This document shows positions 47,444-58,797 of a DNA stretch of 64,000 nt, piece after piece. The stretch is from Physcia stellaris. Lineage: Eukaryota > Ascomycota > Lecanoromycetes > Caliciales > Physciaceae. Location of the stretch: positions 248,001-312,000 of the forward strand of contig JABSSW010000054.1 in the NCBI GenBank assembly GCA_018902385.1, in the 5' to 3' direction. The position numbers were made by a program, and so were the translations under genes. The notes under the pieces are model-generated. The model was not told the DNA's origin and did not search any database. It worked only from the letters and a program-made list of their open reading frames with translations. Positions within the stretch are counted from its first letter, which is position 1; every line of letters starts with the position of its first letter.

Positions 47444-49457
47444 ATGGACTCACATGCAGGTGGCTCGACATCAGCAAATACAGAGCATCTTCACGTCGGG
47501 CGGCGTAGTCAATCAAATACTACCAGTATTGCGAATGAGGTTGATAGCACAGCAAGAGCTCGGGATTCACTCAGGAGAGGCAACAGTGATGGAGGTGTGT
47601 TGGCTCGTGGTGTTAACAGGCCAGGCGAGCAGCTGCCTGGGAATGGCGAAACTTGGATCGACTTCCTCAGATATTCAGGTGCTCAAGGAGACCATCAAGA
47701 GCAGGCACAGTCCGCGGTCAGACGAGCCGCAATGATGGCTGCAGATAGGCACCGGAGACTATCTGCTTACATACCAGATAGCGCTCGACGAAGGTCTTCC
47801 AGTCATTTACCCTCTTCTCATGGAATAACAAGACCTGGCATTACACCTCCAAATTTCCACCCGATACACTCAAGTCAAGGCGATGGGAGCAATCAAATTA
47901 GGGAGAGAATCCTCAACCGGCCGTTACCTCGTCGACCTAGCGCAAGTCCTCAATATAACCGTCGAGGTCAAGAGATCGTTCTCCCCAAGTGGCAACCCGA
48001 TAACGAGGTGACAAAATGCCCCATATGCAACACTTCTTTCAGTTTTTGGTACCGAAAGCATCACTGCAGGAAGTGTGGCAGGGTTGTTTGCGCGAATTGC
48101 TCGCCTCATCGAATTACAATACCCCGGCAGTTCATTGTGCATCCACCTGAAGACCGTCCTTCCAATCCACAGCCTAGGATGGACGGCATTGAAGTTGTGG
48201 ACTTGACAGGCGATGATGAAAATAACCCATCTCTATCAAGTCCAAGTACAGAGAACGTGCGCGACGGAGGGATTGACCCTGCACTAGGTGGAGGTCAAGA
48301 AGTCAGACTTTGCAATCCATGCGTGCCCGATCCCAATCCCCTTCCTCATCTGAACCATGCACCTCCGAGATACACCCTAGATTCGTTCCCAAGACCCGAC
48401 TCTATTCCTCAATTGCCAACTGGCTCTGTGGTGCCCCAGCGAAACAGTTCGCTTCAGCGTCCAGTTCCTCCTCCATTAGGAAGGGATTCTTCAAGTAGTC
48501 GAACTCGCGACAATGGATCTATCGTTAGCTTTGAATCAAATGATGGGCGCCTGGTTCATGGCCCTGATGATATTCCTGCTGTCACCTCAGATCGTCATCG
48601 AAGGCGCGGCTCCCGTTCCTCAACTACATCAGCCCATCTACCGAATCATCTAGGTATACCTAGCTCTGGGCCTGATTCATCTTTACATAATGTGGGTACA
48701 AGTATAACGTATCGCTCACTACTCGGAGGAGCTAAAACTGTGACAGCGCAATCTTGCCGCCTTGCTCAACGAGCAAAGATCATCGCTTTCCCGTCACCGG
48801 CAACATGCCTCAACGGGCCACATTCCCGAACATGTGCGTCCGTACTTTCCCTTGGATGAAGTTACCAGTCCATTAGTACGCCGAAGGCCTCAGCCCGAGC
48901 TACGTGAGGAAGATGAATGCCCTATATGCCATGCCGCGCTTCCACCGAAGGACCCGAATGGTTCGGAGACTGCGCGGGAACAGCATGTGACGGACTGCAT
49001 TGAATCTCATTTTTCGAGCTCTGGGCCACGGGCAACCGTTCCACATCCATCGACGGCCACTGCAGCCGCCGTCGCAGCCAATGCTGCAACACCCGCACGA
49101 GCAGGGACAAGTGCGGGCTCTGCTGTAAGCGCTGACAATCCTTCTTCGGAAGGTTTGCCATCACCAACCTTTATGGCCCGTCGGCGGACGACAGGAATGG
49201 TAATTTACCACGCCAGTGAGAAAGACTGTGTGGGCGAAGATGGTTCAGAGGGTCAGGAGTGCGTGATATGTTTCGAAGAATTCGCAGTTGGCGATGAGAT
49301 GGGAAGATTAGAATGCTTGTGCAAATTCCACCGAGTAAGTCGGGGCAATGAACGAGGAGTGGATGACGCTGACGAGTGTGTTGGACAGATGTGTATACGT
49401 CAGTGGTGGGATACCAAAGGTCCTGGATCCTGTCCAGTGCACCAAGGAGGTATATGA
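47444..49457 (+). CDS. FYVE and RING zinc-finger protein (Pib1-like E3 ubiquitin ligase candidate)
   Basis: Three exons: 47444-48691, 48747-49334 and 49389-49457, with introns of 55 and 54 bp, about 634 residues. A FYVE finger starts at Cys192 (CPICNTSFSFWYRKHHCRKCG, with the RKHHCRKCG lipid-binding core, and a distant RLCNPC pair). A second Cys/His cluster starts near residue 474 (CPICHAAL ... HVTDCIESH), a possible ubiquitin-binding-type finger. A C-terminal RING starts at Cys588 (CVICFEEF ... CKFHRMCIRQWW ... CPVH). FYVE binds PI3P on endosomes and RING recruits an E2, so this should be an endosomal or vacuolar ubiquitin ligase like yeast Pib1, though much longer. The middle is disordered. 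The last intron is in frame (54 nt), so its retention would not stop translation but would split the RING. Confidence 0.9.
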
Positions 49458-49880
49458 TATTGGGATGGAAGAGCGATTTGGATAGGAGAGTGGTTCGTTT
49501 AGGAAAGTAAGCGACGCTGTATATCTCCTTGTCATACTAAGTATGTTTTGCATGCCTTCATGTTCGCTTTTTCGTCGGTGACGCAGCCCACTCCTTTAAA
49601 GATTGCCAACATGCCTACATAGACGCAGGGCCTGCCTCGCGAATGCCCAATTAGATCATGTGCAATGAGGATATTGATGCACGTGAGCTCTTGGCGAAGA
49701 TTAAGCTCTCCGCCCCCTCACTAGCACTGTCGGGTTCCAGCTCAACCACCCTACGAAATATCTCGGCCACCCTACAAACTCCCGGCTTGGCATATGTTCA
49801 ACCACTCTACAAGTTTTTCGACCCGAGTCTTTGCTCAGCTATTGCGCATATGCTTAATTTAGTGATTATTTTACGTCACG
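49458..49880. other. Boundary zone between genic and AT-rich DNA
   Basis: About 420 bp after the FYVE-RING stop. The phrase CAACCACCCTAC or a near form recurs near 49742, 49772 and 49800. By about 49860-49900 the base composition shifts abruptly to A/T and the CpT/CpC-poor signature begins. No gene is supported. Confidence 0.5.
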
Positions 49881-52800
49881 CTTAATTAATACGCGATTTT
49901 TTCACAAATTTAATTTATGTTGCATGTGTTTACAATTTTGATTCAATTGCAACATTGATCAATATTGCATTTTCATCGTTGTATTGTTTAAAATTTCTCA
50001 TATTGTATTGATAAATATGACAGATGAAAATATCATTTATACAATACAAAACAAAATTGAAACTTGATTGCATGATATTCTCGTGAATGATAATAATAAA
50101 ATAATTTATATTTAACATATGTTTAACATTTAAAGTTGAAATCATTTCAACAAAATTTTTACAACGATTTGAATGATGACAATGATCATAATATTGAAAA
50201 TAACGATTTCGAAAATGACGAAAAAATCGTCGCATTTGATATTTTGTTGCGCATGAAAATGAATGAAATAATATTGCAAAATTTGAACATGTGTTCAACA
50301 TATGTTAATTATATTCAAAAAAAAATTTTTACATATGAAATGTTTGTTATTTTCAACGATGTCAAAAAAATCACAACATTTAAAACAATAAATCACATTG
50401 ATATGTTTTCGTATTTCGAAATTCAAAACATTGACGTATTATATTTCATTTACAATTCAACATCGTTAACAAATTTGAACGATAACGCAATTCGAAAAAT
50501 GATTGCACAACAAATGTCAAAAATATGTTTAATTTATGTTGAACATATACAGTAATAATAAAAAATTATCAAATACAATTCAATTGTGAAATCACACATT
50601 CGAAATTTCGACATTGTAATTTCAAATTATTGAATATGCAAAAAAAAAATTCCGAAACATTTACGTATCGTTATACGTACAAATGTTTCGAAATCAAACA
50701 TTGTCAATATGTTCACAAAAATATTTTGCGCACATATTCAACATATAACAAAATTAAATTTAAAAATTTCAATAATTTTCAAAAAAAAATCAATCGTGTA
50801 TGATGTGTTTTTCGAACAAAACGTGACGAATTGAAAAAATAAACAAAAAAATACAATATATATTTCATTTATGTTAAACACAAATTTAATTTCATAATCA
50901 TTACAATGCGTTTTGACAATTTTGAAATATTCATTCAAATCGATGTGTTCATTTTCGATTTAAAAAAAACATATGTCAAAATCGACGATCGAAAAAATGA
51001 ATTCGCAATAAAATGAATTATCGAACAAAATTTAAACTTAACATATATTGAAAATATACAAATTATTTTTATAAATTGTTCACGATCGAACGATGCAAAA
51101 TTTTGACATACAATTAAACATTTATTTATTCAAACGATTCGAATTGATGTCAAATATTTTGAATTTTTATTGAAACATGATAATAATGATATAAAATCGA
51201 ATTGCATTTTTGTTGATCATGCGAATTTCAACAAAAAATATTGTGATAAACATAAATCGAACATATGTTGCACATAAATTAAATTTGAAAAAATTCGATT
51301 ATTCATGAGAATTCGACGTAATGAAACATCATAATAAATGCAATGTGCGATTTGATTTTTTTTTATTCAAAAATCAAACGCGATTTTCATTTTATATGTT
51401 TTGTATGCGCGAAACATATAATTATTATTTATCGTATTCGATCAAATTATCAACAAAAATCGCGAAAAAAATGATTTCAATAATCAAAAAACATGATTTA
51501 TTGATTTTGACAACACGTAAATTGAACATATGCTTGATTTGATTATATTTTGATTTAATTATTTTTCAAAACGATTTATTATTTCATTTCAATTCGCGAA
51601 CTTGAATCGAACATATGATGAACATATTTTACGAATTTTACATATCAATTTGAACAACGAAAATCGAATCAATGTTTTGATTCGAAAACAACGATTATTC
51701 GAATATTCAAAAAAAATTCATTTGATCGATAAATAATATATTATATATATGCATTGTACATGTTAAACATATGTTTTACAAAAATTATACGTGAATACAA
51801 TTTCGACAAATTACGATTCAAATATGATCAATGAATTCGAAACATTCATTTTTTCGATGAACAACATTATTTCATTATATGTTGTATTTATGTTCAAGTC
51901 AAGATTTTTGTTCATGTCAAAACAATGCAAATGAATTTATTTTTCAAAATGATTGAAAATAAAAATAATTTGTTTTTTTTTGATAAAATGAAACGCAAAT
52001 TTCAAACGTAAATTTAACATTTGTTTCGCATATGTCGAAATTGATATTTACATATTCATACAAATATCAATGTATATTGTTATGCAACAATAAATACAAA
52101 TATTCGTCATATTTATAAACATTTTTTTCAAAAAATGTTCAAAATATTCGAAAATGTGTCGAAAATTTTTATATATTTCGCGCATATAATCGAACACGAA
52201 TTCGATTTACGTTTAATATCATTTGATATGTGCAAAAAACAAAATTCAAATAAAATATAAATATAACATAAATCGAACACATGTTGAATGTTTTCAAATT
52301 TTGAAAACTTTTTTCATGAAATAAATTCATTTCGAACATGAAATGAACATTTGCAACATATGCTCGTTTTTTGCAAAATACATGTTTAACGTAATTTTGT
52401 AAAAAAATGATTTTATCATTCGATCAAACATTTGATCGAACAAATTTGAAAAAAAAAAATCATTCAAAAAATTATTGAACATATGAAACTTGTAAATCAA
52501 TTATATGTTGAATTTAAATTCTGAATGAACAATAAACGAAAAAATTGAATTTTGATCGAATTAATCAAAAAACGATCGAAAATGTTTTTCAATGATTGAT
52601 TACTTGTCAAAAAAAACATTGATTTAAGCGAAAATAATCATTTTCAAAACAACAATTTCATCGAGCGAAATTTGTTTTTGTTGATTGCAATTTTAAAATC
52701 AATATATTTTCAAAATATGTTCAACATATGCTCATATTGATTAAATTGAAATTGCATTTCATGAAAATGTATCAACAAAAATTTTTTCGAAAATCAAAAC

Positions 52801-53572
52801 ATTGATATTATTTGACGAAATAATAATGATATTCGACGATTATTGAAACAATTTCGAAAAAAAAATATTATGAAATTCAATTTAAATTTTGCATATATTG
52901 AATGTTTCAAATCAACGTCATCAAAAATCGATTGTTCGACGAACGCATCACACGAAAATGTCGTACAATTCACAAAATTCGTATGATGCATTTACGAAAC
53001 GAAAACATATGTTTGACACAATACGCAACATAAATTCAATTTCGAATAAATTTATTATCATACAAAATTTCAACGATATCATTTCACAATTCGAAACGAA
53101 AAATGTGATATCAAATCAATCATCAACAAAAATTCATTTTTCAAATTTGAACATAAACGAAACACAAATTCAATTTATGTCATTATCGAATTTTTCGTCA
53201 TCGAATCGTCGTCGACATCGTTTTTAAATTTTTGAAAATATATCAAAACAACAAACACATGATGAACGTTTACAACGTTTACGTACAAAAATGATTCGTT
53301 TTTAACATCAAAAAAAAAAATGTTGAATGAAATAAAACGTTTCAAAACATAACACGTCGAACACTAATCATAAATTCGACATATGTTGAATTTTGTAATT
53401 GCATGTTGACAATAATTTTGATATATATTGAATGTTGCAAATATTAAATTATTTGTTGTTTTTAAAACGATTCATCAATCGAATTTTGATAAAAAAAATT
53501 CGTGTAATTAATAATTGTCAATCGACATATGCACAACATATGTTTTATTTACATTTGACATGATTTTTTCGA

Positions 53573-53660
53573 TCTTTTCGATTTCGTTTTCGATTTCGAT
53601 TTTTTTTTTCTCGATTTTCTTTTTTTCGATTTCGATTTCGTTCTCGTTTTCGTTTTCGCG
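53573..53660. repeat. Simple repeat, TTTCGA-type
   Basis: The + strand is a run of TTTTCGATTTCG-like words interrupted only by T runs, i.e. low-complexity microsatellite-like DNA. Three CpT steps remain here, so it is slightly less cleared of CpT than its surroundings. Confidence 0.8.
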
Positions 53661-53926
53661 TTACAAATGATTCAGTCGTCACAAATAATTCAACAACAAA
53701 CGTTGATGAACGCGAAACAATTAAAATTTGTTAATTTAATATAAGTTGAACATAAATTAAGTTTCACATATCGATAAATAACGACGATAACGAAAATACG
53801 AAAAATACTCGTTTTTTGAATTTTTGAAACGAATAAAATTGTTCGTTTCAATTCAATGATGCATTCATTGCATCGATATCGCGATTTAAATCAAACATAA
53901 TTTGAACATTAATATTATTCGACATA

Positions 53927-54665
53927 TGTTGAACATTTTTTTCGTCGTCAACATCAAAAACAAAAAAAGCAACGACGAAAAAATTCGATTTTTCGTCGAC
54001 ATTAAACATATGCTGAACATCAATTTCGACATTCGCAAAAAAAAAAACGACAAAAAAATCAAATTCGAAAAATTTCGATTTTTCGTCGATAACAAACATA
54101 TGCTGAACATTAATTTCAACAATTGCAAAAAAAAAACGACAAAAAAATCAAATTCGAAAAAATTCGATTTTTCGTCAAAAACAAACATATGTTGAACATT
54201 CGTTTCAACATTCGCAACAAAAATAAAAAATTCAAACACAAAAAAATTCGATTCATCGATGATTGCGAACATATGTTGAACATCGTTTTCAACATCAACA
54301 ACAAAAATAAAAAAATCAAACGCAAAAAAATTAAATTTATTGTTGATTGCGAACATATGTTAAACATCGTTTTCAATATCAACAACAAAAATGAAAAAAT
54401 CAAACGCAAAAAAATTAAATTCATTGTTGTTTTCGAACATATGTTGAATATCATTTTCAACATCGACATCGAAAATAAAAAAATCAAACGCGAAAAAATT
54501 AAATTCATTGTTGATTGCGAACATATGTTGAACATCGATTTTAACGATCACGAAATCGAATACGAAAAATTTCGATTCGATAATGAAAAACATATGTTGA
54601 ATATCGACAATGATATCAATGTCAAATTCAAAAATTGATTTTTCGATGAAAACGTGCATATGTTG
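53927..54665. repeat. Tandem array, period 84 bp (minisatellite-like)
   Basis: CATATG recurs at 54007, 54097, 54186, 54270, 54354, 54438, 54522, 54591 and 54657. The spacing is 90, 89, 84, 84, 84, 84, 69 and 66. The central units are exactly 84 bp apart and are nearly identical in layout: a CATATG start, an A-rich middle with AATAAAAAAATCAAACGC, and an ATTGCGAA end. The flanking units vary in length. Because 84 is a multiple of three, both strands carry long open frames here with a 28-residue repeat. I read these as by-products, not genes. About 9-10 units are present. Confidence 0.85.
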
Positions 54666-55744
54666 AACATTTGTTTTTTTGTCAACAAAAAAAACATCAA
54701 AAACAAAAACGCGAAATTTTGATTCGCGACGAACGATAAATTTATGTTGAACATCAACATGTTCAACGTTATCGAATTTTTGTTTGTTATGAATTTTTTC
54801 ATATATGTTTGTCATATGTCGATTTTTGATAATAATCGTTGTTTCGTCATCGAAATCGACAATCATTTTTTCGTTTAAATTGAACTTATGTTCGACAATT
54901 TTTGATTTTTTGACTTTTTTGAATTTTTTTGATACGAAACGATGAAAATGCAAATTTCAAATATCGACGAAATCAAAATCGATAAAATTGAAAAAACAAT
55001 TAACATATGTCAAACATATGTGAAAAAAAATTTACGCGAACTTTTCAAGATTCGTGACAATTTTGTTGATGTATTTATTGACGAATTCGAAACTAATCAT
55101 ATGTTTAATTTATGTTGAAAAAATGATCGATATGATATATTTAAATTCAAACAAATAACGAGCTTTGCGTCATTTTCTCGAAAAAACGTATTTTTTTAAT
55201 TCACTTTGAATATTAATTTAACATATGTACAACATAAATACGATTTACTTTTCGTCAATCACGATTTCGTTTGAATCAATATTCGCACGATTGTTATTAA
55301 CAAATGCGTTTGAATGAACATTGCGAATATGTTTTCGCAATTAATAATCGTTCGTAAAAAAAAACATATGTTTGAAATATGCATCATATACATTGAATTG
55401 ATCAACGCAAATTTTTTCACACATTTGATCGTCGTTGATATCGATATCACAATTGTTTTTTATCAATGTCGTAATAACAAAATACATTAATGAAAATATT
55501 TACATGTCGATGTTGATTGCGTTTAAAATATGCGAAATTTGAAAAGCGATTAAAAATTCAACATATGCAAAATTTGAATCGAAAATATTGATCAGCGTTC
55601 ATCTTCGCGTTTATAGATGACAAAGTTGTAAATTGTTAAAAAATACAAAATATTATTATTAATATACATACGTTTGATTTTAACAATTTGAACTTGACAT
55701 ATGTTTAACATATTGTCAACATGTGTGATATATTCAAACAAGAC

Positions 55745-55986
55745 TGTTACGAGCATGTCTGACAAATAAATTTGACAAATAGATAGTTGATATGATAAAT
55801 GATTAAACAAATATGTCTGAATCGAATTATGTTTTAATTTTTTAACGAAATTAACGTGATTTGAAATTTGACGTTTGCACATTGTTTACAATTTCATCAT
55901 TTTGTATTTATTTGTTTTTGCAAATTTATTGTTTTCGTCTAATTAATCAATAATACGTTTATTCAAGCACGATTCATGATATTACA
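55745..55986 (+). repeat. Left LTR of the Ty3/gypsy fossil
   Basis: It begins TGTTACGAGC and is clearly related to the right LTR through GATTCATGATA at 55971-55981. A likely CA end follows at 55986. It keeps several CpT and ApG steps, so it is less hypermutated than the interior. Confidence 0.75.
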
Positions 55987-58385
55987 ATAAGTTTTCAATT
56001 TTTATCGCTCGTCGAGATACGCGAACGTTCAAAAATAAAATTTCAAATCGATCAAATTTTTTTGACGAAACAAACGACGAAAAACTTTGTTGATCAAACA
56101 AATGATTTGAAAATTCTTTTGACGAAACAACGACGAAATTTTCGACGATAAAAAACGAAAATTGATTCGATTAACTTTTTTTTTTTTATCATTTTCAATT
56201 TTTCATTTTCAATTATGATTCGAAATTATCACGAAACAATTTTTTTCGAATTTTTTATTTCGATGAAACAACGTTTCAAAACGTTACGCGTCAACGTGAA
56301 TCGTATGTTGCATAAAATTAACGACAATTTTTTTGACGAAAATTTCGTTGATCAATTCAAACGTCGTCGATTTGTATCAACGATCGATTTCATAAAAATG
56401 AAAAATGAAAAAATCATTCATTTTCTGAATATCGTCATTATCGATCAGTTGAAATGATGAATCAATCATAAAATCGTCGATTTTTTAAAAAAATTTGATC
56501 GATTACGCATCGATCGTGACAATTATTTGAACGTTTTGATTCAATATCAGAATTTGTACAATATTGTCAACGTCGATCGTGACGAATTGATCAATACGAA
56601 TATCGAATTAAATAAAATTCGTCGAAAATTGAATATTTTGAAAAGCGAATACGAAAAACAACGTGATTTATTTTTGATCAAACAAAAAAATTACATTTTT
56701 TTGAAAAAAAATCACGACGTTTTGTTGATCAAAATTCGCGATCGTGCACGAAATTCGAACGTCGACGATGAAAAAAACGACGATAAAATCAACGTAATTA
56801 ATTTTTTTCAAAAAAACAAACGACGTTTCAAAACACATTCAAATTTTTTTAAATTCATCGATGAAATAAAATTCATTTAACGTGTTTGAAAAACAAAAAT
56901 ACACGATAAAATGACGATCAACGTTGATCATTACGACACGAACATGATCGCAATCATTATTGTGATTGATTGAATTGAAAATAATGTCGATAATCACATA
57001 CAATCGATTCGTGATATTGATATAAATCATTTCAAAATTTGACATATGATGTTGAAATTTTTGAATATTATTTACGAAAATTTTGATTTCAAACGCAATA
57101 TGCGTAATCAATTTCGAACATTGATCATGAATATTCAAAATTTTCAATTTTTTTATTTCATTTTTTTCGTTTTTTTAGCAATTCAATTGATTATAACGAA
57201 ATCATCAAAATCGAAAAATTGACGTCGCACATTGCTTGCAACAAAACTTTTTCTGAAATTTGTCAATAAAAAAACGATGAATGATATTACAATAATTTTA
57301 TTTTATCGTTCGTCGTGAAATTCGAATCATTTTCAAAAATAAAATTTCAGACCATCGCTTTTTGACGAGACAAACGACGAAAGTTCTGTTGATCAGACAA
57401 TCGATCAAAATTTTCTGACGAAACATTTGACGAAAAAATAACAAGTCGAATTTTCACGCAAACGACGATATTTTCGACGAAAATTGATTCGATTAAACTT
57501 TATCATTTTTCAATTTTTCATTTTTAATTGTTTCGATTCATCACGAAACAATTTTTTCGAATCTTTTATCGTTTGAAACAACGTCTCAGAACGTTCGATG
57601 TGAATCGTATTTACGAAAAAATCATTTCGACAATTTTTCGACGAGAATTTCGTCGAGCAGTTCGTCGTCGATCTGTTTCAACGATCGAGTTCATAAAAAT
57701 GAAAATGACGACGAATTTTGAACATCGTCATCATCGGTTGAATTGATAAATCAATCAGAAAGTCATCGATTTTTTGAAAAAATTTGATCGATTACGCATT
57801 GATCGTGACAACTATTTGAACGTTTTGACTCAATATCAGAATTTGTACAATAAGCGTCGATCGTGACGATAATCAATAAAACGATTCGATGAAATTCGCG
57901 TACATTGAAATTAATTACGAGCAAAATCGACTTCTAGTCAAACAACACGATTACATTTTTTCAAGAAAAATTGACGTTTTGCTAAAAATCGTACACGAGA
58001 TTTTGATGGCGACGATGACGAAGCGACGACGAAATCAGCGTAATTAATTCAATAAAAGCAAACGACGTTCAAAAGTTCATTCAAAAAGTTCATTGAAATT
58101 TATTTGACGTGTCTGAAAGACAAAGATGCATTTGATAAAATGACGATTCGATCATTACGAACGAATTTGAATTGTGATTGACTGAATTGAAAATTGTACG
58201 ATGATTCAATCGATACGTGATATCGACATAATCATTTCAAGAACTGACATATGATTTGTTGAAATTTTGAATTTCATTTTCGAAAATTTTGATTTCAAAC
58301 GCAATATGCGTATTCAATTCGATTCATTGATAAAATATTCGAACTTTCAGTTTTTTATTTCATTTTTTTTCGTCTTAGCAATTCA
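55971..58385 (+). repeat. Tandem internal duplication (two copies, about 1.3 and 1.1 kb)
   Basis: The first copy starts near 55971 and the second near 57277. Both run through the same landmarks: GATATTACAATAA, CGAAAATTGATTCGATTAA, a TCATAAAAATG phrase, GATCGATTACGCAT, and AGCAATTCAAT near the end (57177 and 58381). The second copy is about 10 percent shorter. It also keeps more CpT and ApG steps than the first. This lies in the 5' (gag-side) part of the element. Confidence 0.75.
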
Positions 58386-58797
58386 ATCGACTATAAATCA
58401 TCAAGATCGAGAAATTTTAACAAAATCTTCTGAAATTTGAAAAAAGCGATTTATATTCACGTGAATTCAACGTTCGATGAAATTCGAATCATTTTGCAGC
58501 AAATTTACAATCGGCAATCGAGTTTTCGAAAAGAAAAAATCGCGACAACAACGTTTCTGAATTGTTTCAGTTCATAATCAATTTTTGTCGTTTCGATTCG
58601 ATATTTTTACGAAATTTATTTCGATTTTTTTGTGAAAGTTTGTCGTTCATTTTCATTTCAGCGTTGAAATCAAAATTCGTGATTCGATGACAGACAAATT
58701 GATCGTCACGACAAATGTTTTTAACATGCGATGAAATCGATCACGTATAAAAAAATGTTCGAACGTTCACAAACATCAAAAACGTCATTGACACAAA

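Larger units (their letters stand above)
49900..55744. repeat. Decayed repeat stretch with recurrent CATATG-type motif
   Basis: Short palindrome-like words around CATATG, often CATATGTTGAACAT or TTTAACAT variants, recur throughout this stretch (for example near 50117, 50300, 51527, 52730, 53390, 54007, 54270, 55005, 55095, 55370, 55690). They become rare from about 55.9 kb on. Together with the 84-bp array this suggests that the whole stretch descends from one amplified unit or a few related ones. Frames such as 50136-50555 have no recognisable domain. I cannot name the original element. Confidence 0.55.

Noticed and set aside
50136-50555. 139-codon open frame on the + strand in the AT-rich block
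   Set aside because: Extreme Asn/Ile/Phe composition, no domain, and frames of this length are expected where C and G are this restricted. It is not a credible gene.
53848-54953. Overlapping long open frames on both strands, up to 197 codons
   Set aside because: They result from the 84-bp period being a multiple of three plus biased composition. Repeat-encoded residues mirror each other on the two strands.
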